41,465 nucleotides of DNA, taken from NCBI GenBank assembly GCA_033297205.1, contig MU859309.1, positions 1 through 41,465 of the forward strand, written 5' to 3'. The DNA is from Pseudoneurospora amorphoporcata. Lineage: Eukaryota; Ascomycota; Sordariomycetes; Sordariales; Sordariaceae. Positions 1 through 11,100 of this stretch are shown one piece after another (the first letter of the stretch is position 1; each line of letters starts with the position of its first letter). A program made the translations under genes and the position numbers. The notes under the pieces were generated by a model that saw only the letters and a program-made list of their open reading frames with translations, had not been told where the DNA came from and did not search any database.

Positions 1-1080
1 ATATATGTACGGATTAATGTCGATTGAGTGTGATTAATCGCTCAATTAAACTCGTTCAATTGAGCGATATGCGACCGTGCGATGTGCGACCGTGCCGCTA
101 AGTGCGCTATAAAGTGCGCTGTAAAGTGTGCTATAAAGTGGCCAATCTGTGTGCAGATTTGGGTATAGATCTGGGCTTGGCACTGGGCATAATATTTCAT
201 GAAAGAACGTAATACCAAGATTTCTGGGCGAAATTTATAAAAGAATACCACTGGAAAAGGGTGGGTGGACCGCGGTTTAGATGCTAGCGATTTAATTGGT
301 TAGAAATGCGGGAGGGGTGGGGCGGCGGTGTCTGAAGAGAAAGATGGCGGTGCGAATAGCGTTTCTCTTAATTAATAATTATTATAAGTAGTAATCTTTT
401 AGATAATCGGGCTTTGGTTTTAAAGTCCGGATAAAGGCATTTATATAAAACTTTTCGCGCGAAAAAAACTATCGCCATCTGGAATTAAATTAGCGATCTT
501 AAAAAAGAGAGCGACGGCGAGAACTATTGAGCTACTGGCCCAAATAATTAAAGACGAGTTTCGTTTTTTCCTTTAATATATCAGAAAAGAATTATTATTA
601 CTTTAGAGTTTTAGAATTTTATATTATATTTAGAATTCCAATATACTAATAATAGTGAGAAATTTTATATAGTAGTAAGTATAGTAAATAACACTATACT
701 ACTATTACTTTTTATATTCGGTTATTTTTTAATAAAAATCTACAAGTCGCTATACTTCCTCTAATTCCTCTAATAAATTATATCTAACTAATTAAAAGTC
801 CAAAAATCGTTAGAGTTCTTACTACTTTCTTCGTTTTTATACTACGCTAGACTCCTATATTTATACCAGTATAAAAGTACTAAAAATTAGATTTCTAATA
901 CGTATACCACATACTTATAGCGCCCCATCTAACTTAATAATTTTTTAAGGTATATTATTATTGTGTTATTATATAGCGCTTTTACTATACGCTATTAATA
1001 GTATATACAACCTCTTAGATATTAGTATATTGGAATTCTGAATACAATATTAGGATCTTTAGCGGCTATTTATAGCGGAC
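1..1080. repeat. AT-rich RIP-type block at left edge
   Basis: Base composition is strongly A+T biased, especially 360-1075, and rises sharply to ordinary Neurospora-like GC near 1080. All frames are littered with TAA/TAG, and no gene can be supported. The part from about 620 to 1052 is a mutated copy of a short inverted-repeat element found in better condition at 31843-32329 (separate entry). The differences are mainly C-to-T and G-to-A, the signature of repeat-induced point mutation. Short imperfect repeats of AAAGTG(C/T)GCT occur near 100-140. The rest is unidentified decayed repeat. Confidence 0.75.
620..1052 (-). mobile_element. RIP-mutated copy of a short TIR element (MITE-like)
   Basis: The two ends are inverted repeats: GAATTCCAATATACTAAT at about 633-650 pairs with its reverse complement at about 1022-1039. 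Read on the minus strand, the interior aligns step by step with 31843-32329. For example, GAAAGTAGTAAG matches GAAAGCAGTAAG, and GAGGAAGTATAGCGAC matches GGGGAAGTGTAGCGAC. Nearly all substitutions are transitions toward A or T in this copy. It is about 430 bp against 487 bp for the other copy, with several short indels. There is no coding capacity, so it is a non-autonomous element inactivated by RIP. Boundaries are good to roughly 10 bp. Confidence 0.75.
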
Positions 1081-3226
1081 CCGAATTCGACTAATCAGAG
1101 GCCTCCCCTATGCAACAACGCTTGTCAAATCAACAAGGCTTGTCAAATTCTAAGTATTGTAACCCCCTTCAAGGCTTGTTGCCCTGGGGATTTTCCCGCT
1201 ATAGTAGGCATCTCAAACTCGTACGTAGGATGGACATATCGGACACAATAAATATCACGGCGTAACTAGAGGGCAACGGGTAGAGTGTGTACCGCTTGAT
1301 TATCTTGGACTAAAGATAAGAAGTTGAAGAGGGAAAAGTTCCCCCATAGGAAGGCAGGATACGAGCTCTGGGTTTTATACCCTCATAGGTGACACGTATA
1401 CCCATGTGACAATGAGAACCTTGACGGCTAGCATGTGACACCCAGAACCAGAACCGTCACAATAAACGTTATAGAGGTAATTTTGCCACAGGGGAAAGTT
1501 TAAGCTGTGAAAGACCATAAATCCAGATGCTTGGAATAATGATTCAGCCCTTTCTTTGTAGGTAGGCCCTTTTGAGTCAGTGCTTCCATCATTCTTGACA
1601 ACAGCTACCTACTGTACCCGGATTCAATTTGTCTTTGAAACTACCTTAGAACTCGGACTAGAACACGAGCCTGGACTAGTAGACGTAGAAACTAGACTTG
1701 GACATGAACCTGGGCCTGGGCCTTGAGTAGAACTTGTATTAGAATCTGAACCTACACCACCCTAAACCTAAACCTGACTGAAGTTGGGCTTACAATAACC
1801 CCGGACTAACACCAAGACAGGCCCGGACCAGACAGAGCCTGCGCTAGACTAGAACCTGCGCTGGAACCTGGACCTTGGCTCGATCCCAAGACCCATATTG
1901 TATCCACCTTCAACGTCAACTCCGCTGTTCCAACGCCAGCCATTCTATTCCAAAATCTATTCCAAAGTCGAGTTGAAGTCGACTGGAGTCATATGTCTGA
2001 GTCCTTCAACCTCCCTTTTCATGGCTCCAGCCTCCGCCCGCCAGGCCTCAAGATCCATCCAGCTCCAGCTCCAGCCCGTGAAAGGGATCTCAATGGAAGG
2101 AACAAAGTTGGAAGGGATGAAGCCCCTACGGCTTAAACCGTACATACGCCTGCAGCTAGGCCCATCGCAGGACCCGAGACGTCTAGCTACCTAAGGTAAA
2201 TCCCTCTAGGCTGGCTCGGATAAATTTTCGTGCCCCGCCCGTGGAACATGAAGTTGATGCGGCGAGGTCTGGTCGGGACTTGACTTGACTTAACTTGGGA
2301 GGTGGTAGGTAATGGGTATAACTATAACTGCTTGGACGCGCCTCAGTCAATGTTCCGTTCAAAGCTCCAGTTCCTGCTACATAGGCCGGCCATCCAACGT
2401 AGGTATGTTTCATCAATTGGAAACGGGGGAACTGATGTTGGGAGCCCAGACCTTGTGTCAGCTGGATATACCTAGGTACCTAGGTATCTATCTCAACGTG
2501 GGGATAAAGCTACCTACCTTAGGTACCTACCTAAGAAGCTAGCCCAGTCGGGTATTCAACCCTGGTCGGTTGGTTGCCGGAGTCAACCCGGTGCTGGTTT
2601 CTAGGGGACTTCGGGCTCGTATGTTTCTTCAGCTTTGTGGTGAGTGGTACAGGCGTTGTTGGAAGTCGGTTCCCGGCTGCTGGATGTAATCTCTGTTGGA
2701 ACTTGGGGGTCTGTCGTTTTACGGGTTAGACATTGGGCGGGGAACATTTAGAGCACTGCTGCGGGTGGGATTGGCTGGCTATCTCTCGGGTCATTCCTTT
2801 GACTTGATGATGGGCAGGCCATAGCATGGCTAAATGTGTCCTGTAGGCTGTCAGCCTTCGAAGTTTAAGCTGGAAGCTTTCGGGGAAAGGGGGGACAAAC
2901 AAGGGGGTTGGCCTGGGGCATGAGAACGGTATGCCTTGCAACCGGTAGGAACAGATGTGACATATAAACCGCTGGAAGAGATGCAACGTGTAGGGATATA
3001 AGGGCTTCGTTTGTCATCTTTACGGGATTCTTTGAACAGCTTCTAGCCCCCAACGAACTTTCCAATGTAGGCCTGTTTGCTGTGCCACCTCAACTTAACA
3101 GTTCAAAGATTGACCATGCATCTATTCTCGTTATTTTCTTTCATTGCTCAAACATCGTCTAGCATTACGGTCATCATTGTAGTATATCCAACTGCTGTCC
3201 TTCTTTGTACTTCATGTAATCCTTCC
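1081..3226. other. intergenic region with degenerate repeats
   Basis: No supported gene. The first part has a doubled CTTGTCAAAT motif (about 1120-1150). About 1620-1880 is a degenerate minisatellite-like stretch built from variants of GAACCTG, GGACCTG and CTAGAAC. Around 2470-2535 there are many overlapping CCTAGGTA/GTACCTAGG palindromes, a simple-sequence style that recurs in this window (14095, 30556). The small open frames here lack codon bias, introns or recognisable protein features. Confidence 0.5.
1620..1880. repeat. degenerate (GAACCTGG)n-like minisatellite
   Basis: The stretch is made almost entirely of 6-12 base variants around CTAGAAC, GGACTAG, GAACCTGGGCCTGG and CTGGACCTTG. The unit is too irregular to define one period by eye. 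It is non-coding in all frames as far as can be seen. It probably arose by slippage and was then mutated. Confidence 0.45.
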
Positions 3227-4316
3227 TCATATGCACGTTACGGACGTTTGCGGGGAAAACACCAACGGCAGCATCGATATCGCATACGGTATCTGATCCT
3301 CAGACCGCCTCGCCGTTATCGTTGTACTCGCCCTGGCGATCTGGTCCATGTCTTCAATACCCTTGTCGATGACAAATCCTCCGTCGGGCCTTTGTCCGAC
3401 ACTCGTGATGTCCATGTCCTCCTTGGCGTAATGTTCGTAGGATTTGTAACGGAATGGCGGGTCCTGTTGTGTTGTAGGTGATGCCCCATCGAGTATTGCG
3501 GCTTCCAAGTCGCCCATCGGTGGGCCCGTCGTCTTTACGAACGGTCCCGAGTCGTGTCTCTCCAGCTTGTGGCAGAAGTAGTTGAAGAAGAGAAAGGAGT
3601 GGAGGACCCTGCAGGCTACGGTTAGTGGAAGTTTTTGGAAGACTGGGGCCATTGGAGGCTGAGGGAATGTTTACTCACATCAGTAAGAGCAACATCGCAA
3701 CCACCACAATGCCCTTCGCCAACAGCTCATCATACAACGAACGATACGTCGGGATCCCAATGATCAAATCGACCAGCACAATTCCTGTTGTCGTGGCGAT
3801 GCCTACAAACAGAATCCCATCAGCCCAGGCGTGATACACGGTTGGTATCCCGCTCGATTTGCGGACACAAATCGCGATGAACACTGCTGTGTTCCAAGCG
3901 GTAAGAGCGGGTGCCTTTCACGGAAGATCAGTCAGCACAACAGTCCCATCCCATAGTTCCCTCTTCCATGTTCGTTTTCCCAGGCAAGGCAAACCTACCA
4001 CCACAAGCACAGCAATCATCCTCTCTGACACTATATCCCAGTACAATCGACTTTCCACAAACACCGCCACATTCAGACTCCATGCGATGATGGCAGCAAC
4101 CGTCGAAATGGCGCGAATGATGACGGAGAAAATGAACCAGGTCCTGTGGGCTGATGATTTGCCGCCTCGTGTGCGGCGCCATTGCTTGATATCCCGGCGA
4201 GAGGGCTTTTGGGTTAAGGGCGGGAGGGTATCTAGCCAGGACTCAACGACAGGGTTGGTTGGATGGTCGAAGACATAGGCGGGCGGCGGGTGCCGCAGGG
4301 GGTCGTCCCGCGGCAT
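3227..4316 (-). CDS. four-TM integral membrane protein, function unknown (3 exons, 311 aa)
   Basis: Exon 1 is 4316-3999, exon 2 is 3914-3679 and exon 3 is 3608-3227. Intron 1 (84 bp) begins GTAGGT and intron 2 (70 bp) begins GTGAGT and ends CTAAC...TGCAG; the phases join cleanly. The predicted protein has a proline-rich, basic N-terminus with K/R clusters at about 37-57. Four hydrophobic segments follow, at about 60-87, 99-121, 135-160 and 174-195, and then a polar acidic tail of about 115 residues. Both ends should face the cytosol if the helices are simple hairpins. The topology resembles fungal MARVEL-like or small uncharacterised 4-TM proteins, but no diagnostic motif is visible, so no function is assigned. 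The last 20 residues are the least certain, because another 3' intron could exist. The start is the first ATG of the hydrophilic N-terminal exon. Confidence 0.7.
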
Positions 4317-6469
4317 TAAGTCGTTAGTTTTGGATGTGCTGGGCGGCGCAGCTGTCCGGTGTTGGGGTTCAAGTTGTCGATAAAGATGGCGATGGAGGCG
4401 GCTTCAACTTGGGCATCTCGAGCATGAAGACGAGTCGATAGGGTGGCCAGTTTGGTCGGTCCTTGGAGACGGGGAGCCGATTATGATGATGGCGCATCCA
4501 ACTGGGATATTGGGAAGGACAAGAGATGAATAGCTTCGCAGAATACTCCCGGAAGATTGCTTCGAGATGTGTATGCGTTGCTATCGGTTCGTGTTGCGGC
4601 CCTTTGCGCATTTCGGCCCTTTACGCTCCCCAATCCTCAGGTCTTCCTGGCTCCTAGACCGTGATGGTGCTTGATGGACAGACAAGGTCGGACCTGTCGT
4701 TGAGAAGGTCTCAAACAAGGTGTTTAGCTTCGACCCATTGCGCCGCCAAGTATGGAAAACGTATAAATATGGGAGAAGAAGATGTCGAAGCCTGAGCGCG
4801 AGTGTTGACAACGCCGGTAGGTATTAAAACAGTACGTTAATAAGTCGCATTGACGGCAGAGGAACGATGATGTTCTGGAGAAGAAAGTCTTGTTGCCGTC
4901 GGTCAGTAAACTTCCAACATGACGTAGAGAGCAAGTTTGTCGAGAAGGGTACTACCTAGTGCTGAGCAAGTCATGTGGAGAAATCCATAAGACAGGAATT
5001 AGGCACCGAAATTGGACCCCTGCTCCCCCGCCCTGTAACGATGCTTGACAGCGAGTGGCCCTACAGGGAGAGTTTGGAAGACGGGCATGCGAGAGCAGCG
5101 AGACACGGCACCAACCTTTCAGGGGAAGTGAGACTGCGAGAGTCTGGAATCCTGCCGGCTCCTGATTGGGCGGTTTGCTTTGTGGGAGGCTCTCGTCGGC
5201 TCGTGGTAACGGCGATCGGTCTTCTTTCAATAGAGTGTTGAGGTTCTGATAAGTGTTGAGCAGATGCTTCCTTCTGAGTGTTTCTCTGGTGAGTGCTTCC
5301 ATGTCTGGCCAGATTGACGGCCCTTGACTCCTTGCTTCCTCCCTTCGAAGTCGCGGATTCATCTGCCTAGCCTCTGTAATAAGCTTTTTCCAACTTTCAT
5401 TCTATCGGCAGTATTGTTTGACCATAACTGGACCACTCATGCCTCAAACTTCCACACTGATGAATGGAAGGAGGCAACTGAAGCTTCCTTGAATTGGGTT
5501 GTCGCTGGTCGGTCCCGAGTCTGGTTGGCGCCTCGGCCCCTTCCTTCCATCAAACTCGATCGATTTATGCCTGCCTGGTCCAGCAACACTGCCACATCCC
5601 CTCCATCCACTAGCCCGCTCCTTTCCTAGACGTAATCGAACGCGGTAGTTAAAGGAGGTGAGTGCAATCAGGACAGCTGAGACTGGAAGAATCGCAGAGG
5701 GTCACTTCCACCTGCTCGTAAATTGGGAGTGCAAGCTCAACTCTTTCTCAGGACATGTTGGTCGTTATTTCTGTCTCAAATGTACAAATGGAAAGAACAT
5801 TTTGCGAGTCGGCCATGTTGTGCGACAAGCCACTGTCATTGTCTTGTGGTGCACTGACCGATGGATTGTGCAATGTCTTGGCGGGCTTATTCAGTGGACA
5901 GGCACAATCATCCCTGACAGTTGTTGGGCTAGCTGCTAGCAGAGAACCCTAAATGCATGTGATAGAGGGGGAGGTGCGTACCTGTAGTGTACCAGGGAGG
6001 GTTACGTCATGCAAGTTGCTCTTTTTGGGCTCTTGGCGCCTTCCACGGCTTTCTCGGTTGCAACCACCAGAACAAGTTGTTCGCAATTCTCTGGAAAGTG
6101 CTCCGTTGCATTGGGTTCTGCTCAGGTACCAATCCTCGGCTGTTTTCTGCCCTGTTTTTTACTTAGTTCGTACACTTTCATCGATAAGTATCCATCTCTT
6201 GGACTCGCCCACTTCCAACCTTCGCTCTAGTTCTACAACACCATCCATCCCCCTCCATATCGACATTAGCCTTCAACAACTGCTACCACCACATCAATCA
6301 TCCATATCCTATCACATATTTCGAAACACCTTCGTTTCCATTCATCTACAACCAAACACACACAGCCAGCCACAGCCACCACACCTGGCAGGCCTCGACA
6401 CAGACGGCATCCTTCCACCTGTTAGATTAGCACCGTGGTCAACTCCTCGACTCTCCTCAAACCGCAAAC
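4317..6469. other. divergent intergenic region between the 4-TM gene and the promethin-like gene
   Basis: This is presumably the shared promoter and leader region of two divergent genes. The 230 bases before 6470 are pyrimidine-rich and poor in G, typical of a Neurospora 5' leader. A minus-strand frame at about 5302-5120 reads like protein for some 60 codons, from an ATG in the context GACATGG, before a possible GTTGGT donor. It could be an upstream exon or a short gene, but nothing downstream joins to it convincingly. A minus-strand ORF of 80 codons (4611-4369) would be a leader ORF of the 4-TM gene if transcription starts that far upstream. Confidence 0.45.
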
Positions 6470-7150
6470 ATGCCCAAGATCCAGCCGGCCCAAGACGAGT
6501 CCCTTCTGGGCACCGTCTTCTCCAACTTGATCCGCGCTCGCAACTTTGTGATCTGTCAAACTGCCACTGTTGTCGACACCACTTGCCAATACGTCACCTC
6601 GCCCGAATATCGCAGACGAACCCACGACAATGTCAGACGCTTCCACAACGAACGTCCCCTTTTGACTGTGCGTTTCTGTCTCACCCTTCCCGAGCGAACT
6701 CCAATGTCCCTTCGCGGCCAGATAACATTCAGCTAACAATTTCCCATCGTCTAGATATTCCTTGCAATCCAAGTTGCTCTCGCTTCTATCCCCCTTCTGC
6801 TCTTCCTCGGATATGTCCTCTCTACTGCCCTCGTTGGCTTCGGCTGCGCCCTGGTCTTTTTGCTCTTCTGGACGAGCATTGGCCTCTTCTTCTTCGGCTG
6901 CGCCCTCCTCGTTACGGGCTCTATCGGCGCTTTCATGTTCATCAGCTTCATTGTGTTCCAGCGCGCCGTCCAGCTGCTCAACGCCTTGACCTCGACCCTT
7001 TCACAAGGCGCCCGACCTTCCCAGAAGCAAGAGGAGCGTCAAGAACCTCTTCCCAAGGCCGAAAAGATTCTCCGTATCGTGGACGTCAAGCAGGAGGACT
7101 GGCAAAATGGCACACAGGAAGACAAGGTCAACGGCGACAAGGAGTTGTAG
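6470..7150 (+). CDS. promethin/LDAF1-like lipid-droplet membrane protein (2 exons, 197 aa to first TAG)
   Basis: Exon 1 is 6470-6667 and exon 2 is 6755-7150. The 87-bp intron begins GTGCGT and has a CTAAC branch site before ...TCTAG. The ATG in CAAACATGCC is the first in frame. Residues 1-66 are polar. Residues 67-138 are almost continuously hydrophobic, rich in G, F, L and A, as two re-entrant or transmembrane hairpins. A charged tail ends in GDKEL. This layout matches the promethin family (human LDAF1, yeast LDO16/LDO45), which partners seipin at ER sites of lipid-droplet formation. The assignment rests on architecture and hydrophobic pattern, not on a fixed motif. The TAG at 7148 is followed in the same frame by an open frame that runs on for kilobases (see next entries), so this may be only the short form. 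Confidence 0.7.
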
Positions 7151-7162
7151 GAGTCTCTCCTT
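7139..7162 (+). promoter_or_regulatory. hairpin with first TAG in its loop
   Basis: CAAGGAG (7138-7144) pairs perfectly with CTCCTTG (7157-7163), giving a 7-bp stem with a 12-base loop TTGTAGGAGTCT that contains the stop codon. Fungal A-to-I editing sites are known to favour UAG in hairpin loops. The stem was found by eye, and stems of this size also occur by chance. Confidence 0.4.
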
Positions 7163-8101
7163 GGGTTAAGGGGAGGTGGCACGCTGCCTCCTGTGGTGCA
7201 TGAAGATGCGGCCGCTGATCAAACAGTCAAGGATACAAAAGAGCCCGAAATAGAAATAATACATACAGAGGTTGACGACATGGATATTGAAGACTTGCCA
7301 CAACCATCCTTTAACAACGAAAACGACATATTACCTGCAATGACCATTGAGAACGAGGAGACGGATGACGAAATGCTTCCTGACGATTTCGTCTTTGGTC
7401 TCATAGGCGCTGCGGAGAGCGAGAGGGAGAGTACCTCTACCAATATCCGGCACCGGGGGACAACTACGGCAAACCCTGCTCACCCATCAGCCCCGGCTGA
7501 GCAAATTCTTCCTGCTCCCGCAACCGTCACGCTCTCAGTCGACGAGGACTTGGATCTCCTCTCAACTGTGTCGGAGAGTCGTGCCGTTTCTCCTGGCCCT
7601 TGTCAAACAGCCCCTCTTGTTTCTGTCAGCGAGGGCGAGGCTTCTCCAACTCCCACTAAGGAAGCTCTACCAGCGCAGGAGGCTGTCAATCTTCCCAAGG
7701 ACATTAAGCTTCCTGTTAATGAGAGTTCGGATCTCCGTCCCGCTTTGCCTAATAGCGCGGCTGCCTCACCTGCGGTTGAGACCGCGCCCATCCCTCTGCC
7801 GAGCTCGGCCCCAGATGTTGCTGAGGAAACGGAAGAGAACAGTCATCCATCACCTCCCAAGGACCACGTGAGCTCTCTTCCCGCGCCACCGCCACCGTCA
7901 CTCCAACAGTCACAGAAATCTGAAGATACATTTGCTAGCGATGGATTCACGATCTTGAACGATAAATGGCCCAAAATGCTCCTGGAAAGCGCCATACTTT
8001 TCGGCTTGGTCTTCCCGGGTGTCGGCAAGAAATGCGCAAGTCAATTGCCATCACTTGACAAAAAGAGAATAGATTGGTTCTTTCACATCAGGAACGAATA
8101 G
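7151..8101 (+). CDS. in-frame downstream segment 2: acidic, Pro/Ser-rich disordered region
   Basis: This open frame directly continues the promethin-like frame after its TAG and ends at a second TAG (8099-8101). It encodes about 316 residues. The start is rich in D/E (short motifs such as DDMDIEDLP and EETDDEMLPDD). A long disordered stretch of P, S, A and E follows (about 7440-7910), then a short hydrophobic-helical part, KWPKMLLESAILFGLVF, at about 7966-8016. The first in-frame ATG is at 7280, well inside the segment, so independent translation is unlikely. If expressed, it should be the cytosolic C-terminal extension of the membrane protein. No domain is recognised. Confidence 0.5.
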   Translation, partial: ESLLGLRGGGTLPPVVHEDAAADQTVKDTKEPEIEIIHTEVDDMDIEDLPQPSFNNENDILPAMTIENEETDDEMLPDDFVFGLIGAAESERESTSTNIRHRGTTTANPAHPSAPAEQILPAPATVTLSVDEDLDLLSTVSESRAVSPGPCQTAPLVSVSEGEASPTPTKEALPAQEAVNLPKDIKLPVNESSDLRPALPNSAAASPAVETAPIPLPSSAPDVAEETEENSHPSPPKDHVSSLPAPPPPSLQQSQKSEDTFASDGFTILNDKWPKMLLESAILFGLVFPGVGKKCASQLPSLDKKRIDWFFHIRNE

Positions 8102-8116
8102 GCATCACGCCTGGTG
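8086..8116 (+). promoter_or_regulatory. hairpin with second TAG in its loop
   Basis: CATCAGG (8086-8092) pairs with CCTGGTG (8110-8116) with one G-U pair, closing a 17-base loop that contains the TAG at 8099-8101. A competing small stem, AGGC (8100-8103) with GCCT (8109-8112), would bury the A. The structure is therefore less certain than at the first stop. Confidence 0.35.
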
Positions 8117-11100
8117 CAAATTGACCAGAAGTGGGTTCAAGATTTCGAATCAATTCGTGACAGGGTGTCTTCAAGCACATCCAACAAGCTGAGCGATATC
8201 GTGAAGGCGGCGAAGGTAGAGGCCAATCCGCACGTATGGTGGACCATACCACTCTTGATGCACAACAAAACTCGACGCTTTTCCCCATGGGCTGCAGTGG
8301 CTATTTCTTGCGCGGAGGACTTGATCAGATTCCCTTATCGTTCTCAAGGCGTCACCCCATTTTCGTTTCTGTTTCCAATTCTTTTTAGCGTGCTTCCTGA
8401 AACACCGGACGAAATATTGGAACAACTGGATTCTTTTCGGGACCTGGCCATAAAATACGGAGAAGATTTTCACCATGCTTTAAATATCTACGATGGCCAT
8501 GGTGCGAGTACTGAACCTTTTACGAGTTTGGAGCATGCCAACATCTACGCTGAGCGCAGGAAACTGATGGTATTGGTCTCCGACTTAGAACATCTAATAT
8601 ATGGAGATGAGATGCCAAAAAACCAGGACGCGCATCGTACCGGAAAGATTGCCAAGATGCCAAAGCACAATGGGCCACCCTTCAGCATAAGAGACTATCT
8701 GCTTAAGGTAATTGCCGAGCTTGACCCAACGTTTCCTGACCTGACGGAATACCTCAATCGGCCCAAGAGCAAATCTCCAGAGCATGCGGCCATACCCGAA
8801 ACGGACAATGAGGCCGTCTCAGAGACGATCACATCAACTCCAAGAGATAGGGAAATCCTTACAACGGATCAGGTTCTACAACTCCTTGACCATGGCAAAA
8901 CGGGCCCGTTAAAGCATGAAGGCTGGATTGGATGGCGCCGTAAACCACATAACCTCCAAACCGATGGACACCAGTTTGTCTGGATTGATCTCAAGAACTT
9001 GGCTGTGAGCAGAGTGGAGTCACCGAGCAATTTGGAACGGGCCAAAACCCGGAAAAAAGCCATCAGAAGGCGACTTAATGCATACCTTTTTTCACAACCT
9101 ACCACTCCCAGGAGGTCCACCAATGAAACCTCACCCTTCGAGACAGTTGATCTGAACGACTTGAGAGAGGAGCCAGCTCGCCCTTCCACAGAAGCTTCTA
9201 CTTCCCAATCACAGGATGAGGGAAACCAGAAGGATGACTCCACCTCCGAGATCACGGAAAAGCCCATACCCAAGCCATATCTCACTATGGGCGATGCCTT
9301 GGCGGCCGTCCAGGCTGAGTTGAGGGCGGAGGAAGAGGAGCGAGAGTCGGACTATGAAAAGCTGTGCGAGACTGCCGATCGCGTGCGAGACACCGCAGCC
9401 ATTTTCAGACTGAAGACAGAGGATCCAAACGGGCCGTATTCTTCGATCCCTCTCGATGATGTCATGGTCAGGGTAGTCACAATTCAAGCGTTTGATCAAG
9501 TTCTCGCGACGACATTTCAAGAGGGCGCCTTAAAAGGGTGGCTGGACCGTGTGAAGAAGTTAACGAAAGCTGTGCAAAGACGGAAAGAGTGGTTGGAGGA
9601 GATGAAAACAATGGAGGCATACAAGGACCGCATTGAGGACTGTGAGAATCTTCTAGACTTGATGGAACACCATGTGGAGTTTGATAAAGCATTTGCTCGG
9701 CGTGCTGCTGCTGCGGGAAAAGCCAAATCCAACGCCGAAGAAGGACCGGAAGGGAAGGGCAAAGGGAAGGTCAAGGGTCCTGCTCCTGCTCCTGCTCAAG
9801 ATCATAATGACATTGCCGCTGCTGCATGGAGAAAACATGGCCTTTACCTTTTGATGTGGACGGAGAATGCTAAGGAAAAATACTTGGCCTCCAAAGCTGC
9901 CGCTAGCGCCGGCGGTCTTGGAACGGGAGCAGATGAAGTGCCAGCTGAAGGGTCAAGTTCAAAAAGTGCCCCTGCCCTTGCTGGGCCTTCTCAGTCTCCA
10001 GATCGTGGTGATGAGAGGGCTGCTGTGCAAGACAGTAGTACCCTTATCTCTGCTGCGGGAAAAACACCAAAAGTGGGAGAATGGATTTTGATTGAGAGGC
10101 TGCGAGTGATTGCGCAAGCAAGGGGTATTGAAGAAAATGAGGGAGATCAATCGGCTTCGTTTGCGAGGCTGCGAGCGCTTGCGAATGAAAATGGCATTGG
10201 GATGACCTTTTTAAAGGGATTTGAAACGTTGTCGAAGGATGCCCGTCGTACTGTTTTGAGTGCCCATGCTCGGGCATTCGCTAGTTTCCAACTCTGTTTA
10301 TCAGACTTTGAGTCGGGCTTAAAAGCTCCGACAACGGCTGTTTGGAGGGATGGGGAACTGACGCTTGTAAGGATGATTGCTGATGGTGAAGGGTCAAGTT
10401 CAAGTGCCCTTGTTGAGCCTGGGCCTTCTCAGTCTCCTCCAGATTGTGGTGAGGAGAGGGCTGGTGGGGAAGATACCTCTACCCTCATATCCGGCACAGA
10501 GGATTCGATCGACGAGATGAGGACGATTGCGCAAGAAATGGGTATTGAGAAGACTTTTGAGAAGGGCCTTGAAGGGTTGCAGAAGAATGCACCTCAGGTG
10601 TTGAGGTTCTATGCTGAGGCCTTCGCTCATATACAAGCTTCTGCGAGACCGAGCGCGGAGGCTTCTGTGAGGCTGATTGCTTCTGGCGCTGACAGCGCCC
10701 GCAGTGGTCAGGGTGCCGATAATCCACATGCTGCCACAAGCGGTTTTGATTTTGCAACGGGAGCAGATGAAGGGGGTCCCAGTTCAAATTCACATGCCCT
10801 TACTCAGCAGCCTCAAAACCATAATAGTCCTGCCGTCGTGGAAGATCACCTCATGTCAAGGGCAGAGGAGGGTGCCGATAATCCACATGCTGCCACAAAC
10901 GGTTTTGGTTTTGCAACGGAAATAGATAAAGGGGGCCCCAGTTCAAATTCAAATGCCCTTACTCAGCAGCCTCAAAATCATTATCGGTCTGCCGTCGTGG
11001 AAGATCCCCCCCTCATGTCAAGGGCAGAGGAGGAATGGCACTTGATCGACAGGCTGAGGTTGCGTGCGCAAGAAATGGGTATTGGGGAGGCATTCGAAGG

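Noticed and set aside
42..251. 69-codon minus-strand ORF in the left AT-rich block with repeated AHFIAHF-type residues
   Set aside because: It arises from a short imperfect DNA repeat near 100-140, next to RIP-type sequence, with no other coding evidence.
4952..5362. 136-codon minus-strand ORF starting MNPRLRREEARSQ
   Set aside because: Only about 60 residues look protein-like, no convincing splice partner was found, and it lies in a divergent promoter region. It is kept only as a remark.
5953..7203. 416-codon plus-strand ORF
   Set aside because: It runs through the leader, both exons and the intron of the promethin-like gene in another frame, and is rich in P, R and S as expected of a shadow frame.
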